Part shown: in pieces, positions 1-11,092 of the stretch
Layout of the letters: every line of letters begins with the position of its first letter
Numbering within the stretch: position 1 is the stretch's first letter
Assembly (NCBI GenBank): GCA_020284085.1
Contig: JACEVL010000831.1
Span: forward strand, 644,501 to 708,500
Direction of reading: 5' to 3'
From: Aporrectodea caliginosa
Taxonomy: Eukaryota > Annelida > Clitellata > Crassiclitellata > Lumbricidae
DNA: 64,000 nucleotides
Position numbers and translations under genes: made by a program
Notes under the pieces: model-generated
What the model saw: the letters and a program-made list of their open reading frames with translations, nothing else
Told to the model about the DNA's origin: nothing
The model's database searches: none

Positions 1-32
1 ATGCAATTGTTGTATATCATGCTACATATATC

Positions 33-235
33 ACAACGCGGTGGTGTAGCGGTATGTTCTGTGCCTTGTAACCCAAGGTTTGCAGGTTCGAATCGACCTC
101 AAGCCATTGCGTAGCGACCCTGGACAAGTTGCTCACCCATAATTGTCTGTGAGAAAGGCAACGGGAAGCCACCTCACTCATCCCATCCCCGGGTGGCATA
201 AAAGTCAATGGACCTGTCTTCAGGCAGAGAATTCA
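33..235 (+). repeat. tRNA-derived SINE, family I (diverged copy)
   Basis: A pol III A-box-like segment (GTGGTGTAGCGG, near 40-51) is followed by a B box (GGTTCGAATCG, 85-95) and a run resembling GACCCTGGACAAGTTGCTCAC. The same order appears at 8981-9212 and in reverse at 10858-11092. There is no foldable tRNA acceptor stem, so this is a retroposon rather than a tRNA gene. The far end runs into an ATCATCATC tail. Confidence 0.75.
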
Positions 236-420
236 TCATCATCAATTTACAACAGTTATAACAAATAAAACTGTAAAAAAATCAAATAAACATGAAAAAT
301 ATACAAACTGTAATACTATTTCATCACTTATCGAAAGTCAAGTACATATACAAATGGGAGATGCTTGGTGTAGAAAATACTGCACTAATAAAAACAGCGA
401 AGTTCAGCAGCTTGATCCAC

Positions 421-487
421 CTAGTCAGAGGGGTTGTCCAAAAGAGTAGTGAGGGAGGTCCGAGTCCGGTTTCCAGAGGATCAGAGA
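421..487 (-). mobile_element. L2/CR1-like LINE 3' fragment
   Basis: Read in reverse, this matches 48680-48745 almost base for base (GGACCTCCCTC, then CTCTTTTGGACAACCCCTCTGACTAG). At the second locus the segment follows a LINE C-terminal coding tail. Only 3' untranslated sequence survives here. Confidence 0.6.
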
Positions 488-2053
488 TAACTATAGATAA
501 CAAGGAGTCAATTCAGACCTACTGTACATTAATGGTGACATTAGTATGTATCAGTTATGTTACACAGAGATAAGGCCCTTATCTGTGTAACATAACCCTC
601 TATATCCATGTAGTACGGCTATATTTCTACACCAGTCTGCGGTGCGCTTGTACCAGTTCCATGGAAACCATCTAGAAGCCAGAAATTTAAGATTATTTTT
701 AAATCTTTAATGCAACCATGTGCCCTGGATAGTGAATGTTGTATTGGCTATTAAGGTCAGGAGGATTTAATCAGTGAGATCACATATGTCAATCAGTGGG
801 ATGATATATATATTTCCAATTGGCCACCAATCGTCAGCCAAGAAAATGAAATGGCTACTGCGTTATGCCATACCACCTTTCCGATGGCTTCTAGCGATCT
901 TCGACTTTATTATAGTCGACTAGTATATGCTCAGTATCCTTCAAGTCGAAAGTCGGCACATTCACTCAGACATCAACAAATTAAACTTTTTAAATTCATA
1001 CGATATCTTACCCATAGATCTGTTCCCCATGACGCCCTTACAGAATCATTCGTGCTCTGCATCGTCCGTAAAACTTCTGTTTCATTCAATATAATATTCC
1101 ACGCGACGAGAGTAAAACAGGTAGAGAGAAATTTAACGGATCCCGAGATTAATCACGCAAGACTTGCTGAACAATAGATCGGTGATCTTCACAGTTAGCG
1201 GTATTAGATGAATGTGCGGATAGTAACACCGTAGAAAATCTAGTTTTTAACACGATATTAAATATTTCTTTAATACGGTTAAGTAATAGTCAGCTATAAT
1301 TAAGAATTTCGTTTGTTCACACATTTGTAGAGTTTCGTACAGGCCCAAATACCGGAAATAGACATATACAAACCTATACATAGAATGGTATGAACCATCA
1401 ATTTATGAAGCTCTAGAGTTACATTTTCTCTCTGGCATCAGGCCAATAATTATTCTTAACACTATTTAGAATGACGATACCATAAAAATTAATCAATCAA
1501 TTATGATATGCAACGGCCACATGGTTTGTCAGGCGCTTAATTAAAGAAAAAATATTATTATTATTATTATTATTAAACGCCACTCTGAAAAATTCCGCTT
1601 GCACTGATATTTGTCCGAGCCATCACCAGGACACAGAGGTGCAAAAAACCAAGCTTTTTCCAAAATGAAAAGCATGTTCCGCCCAAAAATTTTGAACACT
1701 TTTTGATTTTAATATTTCGGATCAGAAAACTCATACAAATGACATGAATGCCATTCAAATTAATCAGATGTATAAATGAAATTAACTATTATATTATTGA
1801 GTTGAACCTTTCTTTCTTTCAACTGACTAACCAGCCATAATTGATTGTTGTTAGAAGGGGTGACCCTAATTAAATGGGGCTTGTGCCCCTTTTGGGTCTC
1901 CTCTGTTCCCTAGCCAATGCACCGATATGTATTAGTCAAGTTATTTATTGTTGTTAATTGTTTATGCATTGTGCTTCTGGAAATAAAAAGTTGTCAGTTG
2001 TCAAAACTAGAACTGTTAGTAGAACCCCAAGGATTCTATTGTCCAAATAGAAC

Positions 2054-2093
2054 CACAGTATAAATAATTATAATTATAATTATTTATACTGTG
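2054..2093. repeat. 40-bp AT-rich palindrome
   Basis: CACAGTATAAATAATTATAA is followed by its reverse complement with almost no loop. It could extrude as a cruciform or mark a foldback remnant. No target duplication is visible beside it. Confidence 0.6.
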
Positions 2094-2640
2094 TTACCGT
2101 AGAACCATAGAACAGCATGTAACGATAATCAAAAGACGATAAATATCATGCCCTACAACAATCGCCAAGAAAGTTGAAGAGACATCATTTTGGCGTTTAT
2201 AATTTATAAACCAAAACTATGTACACCTACAGCGTTATGCCTGTTGTTTGCACAATAAACGAATAAAATAATGATAATTTTATACGTTTACTTACTTGTT
2301 CCCTCTTTCGTTATCGGTGTTCTTCTATTACCTCGTTGGTGTTGAAAAGGATGAGAAGATTCATCGCGTTTTTGTTTTGGTCTCGTGTTTTGAGATTTGC
2401 GTCGCTAACTTTGGCGGAATTAAATAGTAAAAAAAATGACAGGATAAGAAACCTAATTTCACAGGAATTGTCTCATTTAAAATCTTAACTTGAATTTGAG
2501 CCATCGGAGCCAATTGGCGCTCTACCTTTTCTACGTTTGACATCTAACAGGTGTTACAATTAATAACTCAATTGTCTTTATTCATTGTACTTCCATGAAA
2601 ATGCGACGTAATCGTGATCGTAAATTTCAAATTTCTATAG

Positions 2641-2694
2641 CGCCACTTGAAGCTAAGCGCAGGGCACCAGCTCATTCACGAGCGTTTGGGATCG
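2641..2694 (-). mobile_element. LINE 3' tail fragment
   Basis: The reverse complement reads CTCGTGAATGAGCTGGTGCC, then GCGCTTAGCTTCAAGTGGCGCTATAG. It matches the LINE 3' ends at 8037-8110 and 48735-48805. Confidence 0.55.
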
Positions 2695-3166
2695 TCATCT
2701 GTGATTCGTATAAAATTAATAAATATACAAGGAGCATAAAATAAGATTTTGCTTGCACTTAAAACTGAACTTTCACTGGGCGAAGTGTTGAATTTCCAAT
2801 TCCTGTTCAAGTTTCGCATAATCCATGTTAGTAAGTAGTCTTTATTAGCTCGACTTGGAGACCAATGGAGCTTGTTAAAGTGGTAAATTAGTTCCTATAA
2901 GTAAATACCTTATGAGATCAATTATTTTCTGTATGTTTAATTCATTCATTACGAAGTTTTATTGCCCCTTCAGGTTACTACTCACCAAGCACGGCTGAAA
3001 AGGACAGTTTTGAGGCAAGTATAGAACAGAGTGGATTAAGCCCGTTTTCTGAGAGGGCTTTGTAGTTATACCATGAGCACGCCCCGCTCAGTATATGTCC
3101 CCGCAGGTTTTCTCCCCATTGCTTTAAAAAATGTTAAATTTTTTGCTGCTTCTTTCAGTTGTAGCT

Positions 3167-6100
3167 ATGCTGGATTTGAATGAAGTTTACGATGACCTAG
3201 TAGCTGCAGTCCGCAATTCAGATGAATATACAGTCCGTAGAATTGTTGAGACTTGTAGGGCAGATTCCAAACACAACCTTCAGCAACTGCTGCATATTGC
3301 CATAGAAAAAGATGACCATGGCGTTGTTCAATCACTCCTTCGCCACAGGATTGACGTCATGCATGAGGACGGCAAAGGCCACAGGACAATCCATGTGGCA
3401 GCTCAGTATGGAAATTCCCACATCGTCAAGGCCGTCATAAATGCTGGTTCACCGATCAACATCGTCGATGGCCGGGGAATCGGAGCTCTGCACATGTGTC
3501 TTGAGAATAACCATGATGCTGCCGCCATGATGCTCATCAGAGAGGGTGCCACGGTCAACCGGCCGCGTCGCTATGACAACGGAGAGGCACCAATACACAT
3601 TGCGGCGAAGCTGGGGATGAACGAAGTATTACAGTTGATGATCTTAAAAGGCGGAGATGTGAATCTTACGTCTGGAGACCGTTCCACCCCTCTTCATCTG
3701 GCGATCAAAGAGAAGCACTCGTGGACGGCTAAGTTGCTCTGTGAAGCTGGAAGCAATGTCAATGCCTGCAATGCTAAAGGTATGATCTAGAAGGGCAAAG
3801 GTGAAAATCAGTACCTTTCAAAAGTAAACATCAATTTTACCAATTATCGCTTTTGTAGTGGTGTGTGAACAATTGTGCTACCTTTACCTGGATTTTAGTT
3901 GAATCTGTTTAGTGTCCATTCTAGATATACAGTGTGACTCATTAAAGTGAAGTCATTGGCGATAAACCTTGTGATACAAAGTTTAAACCAGGCCATGCAT
4001 AAGAAGGATAATGCTAAAAAGTCAATATCTAGTTCTACACTGCAATTCGTTACAGCATGTTAACCAGAACAGCATTTTAATTAATAGTTTTTCTAGTGTT
4101 GATTAGATTTATGGCCAGAAGAAAATCTTCATGTTGGCCAAGACATAAGTATGTATCGAGATGTTGGTAGTATGGTGCCTTTTGCGGATCTTTTAGAAGT
4201 GCTGCACTAATGGCTATCTATCTGACCAAAACAGATACGACCTAAGGTAGGCTGTAACTGTCCCCTGTCAAAGTAGATTGCCCCACAACTGAAAAGTTTT
4301 AGCTGACTTATTAGCCATCCATACGTTGTGGATTGGAAATGGGGGGGTTAATGTGCGTACCGCAATGGTCAGTGGGAGTATGCAAGCAAAGAGAACGATG
4401 TTCGGGGGAGTTGGAAAGCTAAGGCGATGGTCTCTGATGAGGCATTTCTTTGTTTTTAAGATGTTTCAGCATTGCCTAATGTAAACGTTAATCAGATGTA
4501 TGACTTTATTAGCTTATATCGCTGACTTATTAGCCATTCAATCCAGTTACCTTGCAGATACTCTTCTGATAGAAAACAGCCAGAGGTAAAGAATAATGTT
4601 GGTCAGTTTCTGAATCAAAATTAATTTAATTTTTGATTTTTTTCAGGTACAACTGCATTTCATCTTGCAACTCTACAGGTCTCAGTTGAAATGGTAAGGC
4701 TCATGTTACCCTTTGTGAGCGACATAAACTTTCCAGGACGCGATGGCTACTCGGCCGTGCACTATGTCGTGTGTGCCCACCCTCCCTCACATTCCCAGGC
4801 TGAGACCCTCGACCTCTTGATATCCTATGGAGTGGATGTGAGGCGGAAGGAGAATGATGGAAGGACTGCTCTCCACATGGTGGCTTATTCAGGAAACGTT
4901 TCATTGGCCAGGACGTTGATCGCAAATGGAGCTGAACTAAACGTGAGGGAGAACGTTATTGGTGAGACCCCCCTCAACACGGCAGCGGCGCATGACCGGC
5001 ATGACATGATTAAACTTCTACTGGAAAGCGGAGCTGATGTCACCATTGGTGATCGGAATCATCAGACTCCACTGCACAAACTGCAGGCTGTCAAGGGTTT
5101 GTGTTCACGTGTAAAAAGCTTTTCTTTGTTGGCTCGTTCTGTGTAAGATATTGTTTAATAACGACATTTTTTCTTTATTTGTAAAATCTTGTTTCACGGT
5201 TTTACAGTTTCAGGGTTTATGAAGTCTGACTGCACCTTGACAGGTGCACCTGAGAGTTATGTAGCTAGCATACTGTGTGTTGGAAATCAAAAACTGAGAC
5301 AATGGACAACAATATTCAAGATAATGGATAACAGTAACTGAAAAATGGTCAATAATTATGACAGTGGACAACAATAACAAGACAATAGACAGCAATAACC
5401 AAGACAGTATCAGACAGTAATTACTAAAACAATGGAGAATGTTCATAAGCAGGACTTCAGAGATAATGAAACTTTAAGGTTCTGAAGCCAGGTTTTGTAG
5501 TGCTGTATATTTTTTAAAAATATGACAACCTGTGTTAACTTTAATTCTTAAACTGTTGTAGTGGTGTATATTTTTTTAAATATGACAACCTGTGGTAACT
5601 TTAATTCTTAAACGACGAGAGTGTAGTAAAAGTGACTGGGAAACCAATGCAGTTCGTCGTTAAAGGGTTAAGTTGATTTCTCAGCCAGCCATACTTCACT
5701 AAAACAACAGCCATAAGGTTATGTAGAGGTTTGTACTTTGCATATTTTTTCAAATATACATGGGTTTGTATCAATTGTTATTTGTACATTTGAAAATTTT
5801 TGCTAGTATAGATTGTTTCGGGTTGTGCTGCAGCAGTAAATCTTTGAATCATAATTTTACTCAGACGATCATGCATAGAATACCTACAAAACTGCATTGA
5901 AGAGATTCTTGCCCTGTTAATATTTTATAACATTCATTTAACATCTTTGAGGGCTGCGTGGATTTGTAGCAACTGCAAGCAAGTATCGTTCGACAGAACT
6001 CCTGCTCAAGTACGGTGCAAAAGTTAACGAGGCCGGTTCACGAGGTGTAACACCATTCGAACAATGCATCTTTCGATCAATCATGAATCGTGAATGTCGA

Positions 6101-7349
6101 GAAACGCTCTGCATACTTAGACGATTGGTAGCAGCAGGAGCACAGCTTCGGCCGTGCTTTGGACAGTAAGTAAGATTGTAATAAGCATCAGTTGACTAAA
6201 ACATTCATTCTTTCATTCAGAGAAATTATATATAGTTCATTATTTTGCAGAACATAATATATATGACCCATCTGCACAAAACCAGTCATTCGTAAGTCGG
6301 AATATTCCGTTTCAAGAAAACGAACAAAAAACTTGATTTGTTTCAGTTATTAGATTATTTGAGATTATAATTTAAAAATTAATATTTATACAAAAAACAT
6401 AAAAGTTTGAGAAAAAGTAGCATTGAAGGGTATTATTATTTGGATTGATTTCATACAAGTTATGATTTTATATTTCTTGCAAAAGCACCGAAATTAGGCC
6501 ATTTTACCAGCCTTTGTCCATTGTATTTTTAACAATGTGAAGTAGTTTTTTAATCCATAAATTCAGTTAGGACTGAGAAAGACTTATAATTTTGGAGACG
6601 CAGTAAAGAGAATGTGTTTCTCTTTAAAATGGTTTATTTTACTACAAAAGTCAAAAATTCGACTTGAGACTGGTGTTATGCAGATGAAACATATATAAAT
6701 ATGTAATATGATAATGTTTAAGTCCATTTATATAATTTAAATCTGTTTTCATGTAAAGAATGATTTGAGATGTGTAATATTAACTTAGAATTTTTTGTCT
6801 TGATTGTAATTTTAAATGCAACTAGATTCTTGTACCGGTATATGCCTCTAAAATATCCATCATGAGGTTGTATGTGAGTTTGGTTGTGCTTGATTTTACT
6901 TTCTGTGGTTCTAGGTGTCCTCCCATATTCTCAAAATTTTTAAACTCACTGTATGCTATGTGAAATGTGTTTATGTTGTGTTTTGTGTGCTTACGAATCC
7001 TATTAATTGTTGTTGAAGGCGATCTCTTCAAAATTCGCCTTTGTGTTGGTTGACGTGGCACAACGAGTTGGAGGCGGCTGCATTCCTCGTTAATGCTGGC
7101 TGGGAATTGAACGCAGAAAGATGGATCACTCTTCCTGGAAAGAATCCTGCCATGGAACAGTTTCTCACCCATCTGCGTCAAATAGTACGTGAGCCATTGC
7201 GCCTAACGTGCATCTGCCGGCGAGTAATTCGAGAGCAGATCAGCCTAGCCTGTGATGACCGTGATGTTGCTCTGCGTGTTGAAGAACTTCCGATTCCACT
7301 AGCAATTAAGCGATTTCTAACATTTGAGAATGAGGAAGATGTTCTTTGA
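3167..7349 (+). CDS. Ankyrin-repeat and SOCS-box protein (ASB-like), 4 coding exons
   Basis: Predicted substrate-recognition subunit of a Cullin5 E3 ubiquitin ligase: ankyrin repeats bind the target and the SOCS box binds Elongin B/C. Exons are 3167-3779, 4647-5096, 5952-6165 and 7019-7349. All junctions are GT-AG and phase-compatible, and the sum is 1608 nt, giving 535 aa. About ten ankyrin repeats carry typical cores (TPLHLAI, APIHIAA, TALHMVA, GETPLNTAAA), each followed by LL..GA.VN. The C-terminal SOCS box (about residues 490-530) has PLRLTCICRRVIREQI and then LPIPLAIKRFL, matching the Leu-Cys and LPxP elements of the family. The start at 3167 is preferred over the ATG at 3131, because TTCTTTCAG ending at 3158 looks like an acceptor from a 5' UTR exon. 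The second donor (AAGG|GTTTGT) is weak but is the only in-phase choice. The specific ASB paralogue cannot be assigned. Confidence 0.85.
5490..5612. repeat. Tandem duplication of about 63 bp (2 copies), intronic
   Basis: TATGACAACCTGTGTTAACT with flanking T-rich sequence occurs twice in direct orientation inside intron 2 of the ankyrin/SOCS gene. The second copy abuts the TTAA-flanked miniature element at 5605. Confidence 0.7.
5605..5667 (+). mobile_element. piggyBac-like mini-MITE (63 bp), copy 1
   Basis: TTAA at 5601-5604 and 5668-5671 flanks inverted ends (TTCTTAAACGACGAG and TTCGTCGTTAAAGGG). The core AGTAAAAGTGACTGGGAAAC is shared with copies at 34325, 44317 and 47217. A TTAA target duplication and CCC-starting termini are hallmarks of the piggyBac superfamily. 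At this size it cannot code. Confidence 0.7.
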
Positions 7350-7751
7350 GAGACAGTCTTTTGATCCGACATTTTCTCGTCTGTGCTTCGTAACCGTTTT
7401 GTGTGAATCTTTTTATTTGGAGAATATGTGTGAAATGTTGGTATACAGTATTTACTTGTGTGAATTCTGAATCGACGTTTTCCTTTTGACGTTAACGTCA
7501 ATAGTGCAAAATCAGAGACTGACTGATTGTGATAGTTTTTTTCTATTGCATCTTTATTGTTGAATTTCTTGAGATTTTTCATATTGCCTGATTGTGATTG
7601 GTCTTTTCTCCTTCTTTTTGGCTGAACCTCACAAGATTTTCCTGATAATTGGCAAGTCATAGTAAAGACTAGTCAGTGACTCTTGCTTCTGTGTGTTTCC
7701 AAATAGTTTTGTTTAGACTATTTAACAGGAAATGTTTTTGCTCATTCCCTA

Positions 7752-7757
7752 AATAAA
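7752..7757 (+). promoter_or_regulatory. Polyadenylation signal AATAAA
   Basis: AATAAA lies about 400 bp after the ankyrin/SOCS stop codon on the same strand. It is the first canonical signal I noticed downstream and is a plausible 3' end. Confidence 0.45.
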
Positions 7758-7984
7758 AATTGACATCACTGCTTTTGTTATGTGTCACTTATGCTAATAG
7801 CGAGAATCTTCTACATCTTGCACGATGTAAGATGGCTGGGCTTTCTATAATTGGCTTGAAAACTCCTATGAAACAACATAATATCTAGAAAGTGCAAAAA
7901 GGACGAGCTGAAAAAATTTAACGAACTAGCAGATGACATAACTAGATGAACAGATATTATCAAATAATTGTATTGTATTATATT

Positions 7985-8115
7985 GTATTGTATCTATCAA
8001 TTTATATAGTGCCTCTCACAGTGCACACCAATCAGAGGCGCTCGTGAATAAGCTGGTGGCCTGTGCTTGGCTTTTGAGTGGCACTTTATAAGTTTGGAGT
8101 TTACGATTCCTATTA
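7985..8115. mobile_element. LINE/SINE 3' tail fragments
   Basis: AATTTATATAGTGCCTCTC at about 7998 is the reverse form of the GAGCGCCTCT...GGCGCTATATAAA tail. It is followed by CTCGTGAATAAGCTGGTGGC and GTTTGGAGTTTACGATT, matching 48740-48812. Two degraded 3' ends appear to abut. Confidence 0.55.
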
Positions 8116-8308
8116 CTAAACACTGGTCGCAACAATTGGTCTACTGTGAGTTGATTGTGAACTAGATGAATGTGGCTATTGAGGTTGGAATCCGAACTTG
8201 GGTCTCTGTACAGAAATTAGGAAACACTGCATCATTGTTACGTATAAATGTAAGTTGCAAATGATGTTTCTTTACATGTTTATTGATCAAGAACCAACTA
8301 CCTCAACC

Positions 8309-8420
8309 CAGTGGCGTAAATCATGAGTGGTGAAGGGGGGGGCAGGAACCCTGGGGACTGTCCCCAAAAGTTTTGACTGAGACCTATCTGTACCCGTTCC
8401 GAATGAAATCCCCCCATTGG
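8309..8420 (+). mobile_element. CAGTGGCGTAAA-type DNA-element end, copy 1
   Basis: CAGTGGCGTAAATCATG is followed by GGGGACTGTCCCC and AAAAGTTTTGACTGAGACC. The same order occurs reversed at 18706-18853 and 31812-31961. The terminus resembles hAT ends, but no partner end or target duplication was found, so this is a solo-end copy. Confidence 0.5.
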
Positions 8421-8430
8421 ACCCCAAAAC

Positions 8431-8776
8431 ATGCGAGGCAAGCGTTGGACACCTACGGGCCTTCGGCCCATGGATCCTGATGATGATGATGATGAGGCTC
8501 AACCTACTCCACCAGGACAATCGTCTGCCCAGACAAGTTATGCACCCCCACAGTCTGGTTACTTGTACCCCAGTCAACCACCCTTTAACTGCTACTACGT
8601 ACGGTCCTCGGCATCCGCTGCCACCTCGGCAGCAGGAGGTGGTTTATGTGAGTAGCCAGCAGCTACCTGTTCTGACTCCGATTGTCCAGATGAATGGAGC
8701 GATATTGCTATGTCCTGCTACGTGTTCTGGTGCTGTGGTATTATGGTCTTCGGAGGAATCACTTTCATACTAGCCA
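8431..8776 (+). pseudogene. Broken first exon of a CD225/dispanin-like gene
   Basis: This is homologous to exon 1 of the intact gene at 19879. A proline/tyrosine-rich head (SAQTSYAPPQSGYLYPSQPP) continues, after a frame change near 8590, as PRHPLPPRQQEVVYVSSQQ...QMNGAI. After a second frame change near 8710 it continues as SCYVFWCCGIMVFGGITFIL. The exon ends at the equivalent donor (GCCA|GTAAGA against GCCG|GTAAGA), so it arose by DNA duplication, not retroposition. No matching second exon was found downstream. Two shifts in 300 bp suggest a pseudogene; an assembly error is the alternative. The probable original start is at 8470 (MDPDDDDDEAQ). Confidence 0.7.
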
Positions 8777-8980
8777 GTAAGATCACCTCATTTGTTTCTC
8801 AGCTTACAATTTTCGCAGGACCAATATTGACTTCTCGAGTAAGCAAACGTCTCCCAAACGATCCAGAATGCATCAGACTTGTAAACGAGACTTAAAACAC
8901 CGAGACCGCTCCTCCTCCTTCCTCTTCATCCTCCTCCTCTTCCAATACTTTTTCTTCTTCACTTGTGGAAGGTTGCATGT

Positions 8981-9212
8981 GGGGCGCGGTGGTATAGGGG
9001 TATGTTCGGTGCCTTTCAGCCGGAGGGTTGCGGGTTCGAATCCACCTCAAGCCCCCGCGCGTAGGGACCCTGGGCAAGTCCTTCACTCGCAATTGCTCGT
9101 GCGCTTCGGCGTGAAAACCCGATTCAGTGTCCGCGCTGTAGTCGGGAGCGCCTCTGAGTAGAAATCTTGAAGAGGCGCTATAACAAGTGCTCATACATAC
9201 ATACATCCATAT
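8981..9212 (+). repeat. tRNA-derived SINE, family I (best copy)
   Basis: GGGGCGCGGTGGTATAGGGG starts a tRNA-related head with B box GGTTCGAATCC at 9033-9043. The body is GGGCAAGTCCTTCACTCGCA, and the 3' end is GAGCGCCTCT...AGAGGCGCTATAA followed by a short CATA repeat. AGCGCCTCT and AGAGGCGCT form a 9-bp stem with a 15-nt loop. Similar tails on LINE fragments in this window suggest mobilisation by an L2-like LINE. Confidence 0.85.
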
Positions 9213-9645
9213 AATTTAACACCAATTCGAAATAGTACAGTTTCGTTTTTACGCCATTAGAATAATTTATGCAGCAGATTCGTACGTCCATCCGTCGAAT
9301 AGATAGGCCTAACAAATGCAGCGAATCGGAGGCAGACGGTCACGTGATGAAGCACTATGATGGTCACGTGACATGTAGGTGACTGGCAGTCGCTGCAGCC
9401 AAGCGAAGCGGCCAGTGACGTTTAATGATGCTGTCGAATCGGCCTTACCAAGTTACCCTCCTTCTTCATCCAAGCTTTCGGCTGTTGTTTAGGCCATTAT
9501 AGGCTGCAGGTCTTTTTGAACTGTGGAATTTCAACCAAGTAAGGCGTGTGCTGATTGAATAAGAGACCCGACATTATTTTGCATAGGCCTATATAGCATG
9601 ACACGTCATAGGATAAAACAACATTGCACAACTCTGCTTTTAAGC
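9213..9645. other. Intergenic, no feature recognised
   Basis: No ORF or repeat was recognised. Two GGTCACGTGA-like E-box palindromes lie near 9340-9370. Confidence 0.4.
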
Positions 9646-10602
9646 TGTACACTCAGAGCTTCTCATTTGAAAATAGAAGGCGATTTGAAAATCCATCGCG
9701 CTGGATTGATAGGCGATCGACGCGCGGTCGACCTCGGAACCTTGTGTACAGCGTAGTTTGAGCATCGTATTTGAATAGCTGCATATTATTATATGCATGG
9801 TTGTCCATTCAGTGGCGTCTAACCCCCCCACCTGGCATGGGAGAACAAACCCCCTCCCCCACATTCTGGCCGACTAATATATAAGAGACTCTAAAGACTA
9901 AAGTCACTCATTACTGTAAATTAATATAGGCTACATCAGCATAGTCCATAACTCCATAACCATAACAAAAGTTACTACAAGCACCAACTGAAATAAGAAG
10001 TTATTATACTGTAAAATTAATGTCCATTAATACGGTGTTCTGACCAGTAACGACTAACAAAAAAACATTACACAGCTAACAAAGCACATACTATCTGCAG
10101 ATTAAGTGTTTTCTCAGTACTGGGGACAAGGCATGCAGCTAAAGCCGTTAATAATTGTATCGCTAGGCATATCAGGGTAGGAGTGTCTACTGAAAGTCTA
10201 TCATAGATTCCATATATTTGAGTAGGGCCTACACATGGACAATAAAAATTACAACATAACAACAAAGGACAAATTATCCAAAAACATTTTGCACCTTCAG
10301 CATAGACTCACACAATTGTTTATGCAATACAATAAGGTAAGTAATGTATTCTTGTCGAGAAATGGAGTTTTGGATAAACTCATCACATAGTATGCACACC
10401 TATTCAAAAGGAAAATGAAAGCGCAGAGATTCTTTGACAAATACCCAACAACAATATTCATGAATTCCTCTATTTTCTTGCTTAGTAAAATGATAAACAC
10501 GTGCACTGTCGTTCGATGACATCCGCGAATCGGCGCACACAGCGCAAGTAGACTAGCTGGACCGATATGCAGTATACAAACTGCAGCCGATAGCATATTA
10601 GT

Positions 10603-10839
10603 GGGGGAAGGCCCGTGGCGCATTGGATAACATCTGGCACAGAGACCGAGAGGTACCGAGTTCGAGCCCCGTTGGGCGGATTTGCTTTGTAGGCTGCTAT
10701 TAGCGCCGTTGTATTGCAGGGTGTCTGTTCTGTTAGTAGTTAAGATTTCATTTGCATAACATGTAAATGTACAGCGCAGTGCGTTTGTCAGGCGCTTATT
10801 AAAGAAAAGATATTATTATATATTATTATTATATTGGCT
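10603..10839 (+). repeat. tRNA-derived SINE, family II
   Basis: The head GGCGCATTGGATAACATCTGG is followed by B box GAGTTCGAGCC and the body TAGGCTGCTATTAGCGCCGT. The 3' end GTTTGTCAGGCGCTTATTAAAGAAAA runs into ATT repeats. Full copies also lie at 13058 and 34058. Confidence 0.85.
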
Positions 10840-10857
10840 ATTAGGCCTATTAGCCTT

Positions 10858-11092
10858 CGTATGTATGTATGTATGAGCAGTTGTTATATCGCCCCTTCAA
10901 TATTTCTACTCAGAGGCGCTCCCGACTACAGCGCGGACACTGAATCGGAGTTTCACGCCGAAGCGCATGAGCAATAATTGCGAGTGAAGGACTTGCCCAG
11001 GGTGCCTACGCGGCGGCTTGAGGTGGATTCGAACCCGCAACCCTCCGGCTGTAAGGCACCGAACATACCCCTACACCGCCGCGCCCCACAAT
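10858..11092 (-). repeat. tRNA-derived SINE, family I (reverse)
   Basis: This is a reverse-complement copy of the SINE at 8981. Its B box reads GGATTCGAACC on the + strand, with CTACTCAGAGGCGCTC from the tail and terminal GTATGTATGTATG repeats. Confidence 0.85.

Larger units (their letters stand above)
236..3158. other. No gene seen; repeat fragments only
   Basis: No ORF here resembles a known protein. Recognisable pieces are: 421-487, a LINE 3' fragment; 1523-1575, a SINE family II tail (TTTGTCAGGCGCTT then AATAAAG-like and ATT repeats); 2054-2093, a near-perfect AT-rich palindrome; and 2641-2694, a second reverse LINE tail fragment. A pyrimidine tract ending CAG at 3158 looks like the splice acceptor of the next gene, so an untranslated first exon of that gene probably lies here, but I cannot place it. 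Confidence 0.5.

Noticed and set aside
851..1177. 108-codon + ORF
   Set aside because: No recognisable domain, no splice context, and no support beyond length.
7178..7660. 160-codon minus-strand ORF
   Set aside because: Antisense to the SOCS-box exon and its 3' UTR; low-complexity Ser/Arg content and no domain.
8981..9055. tRNA gene
   Set aside because: A and B boxes are present, but the cloverleaf stems do not pair and the unit is part of a dispersed SINE.
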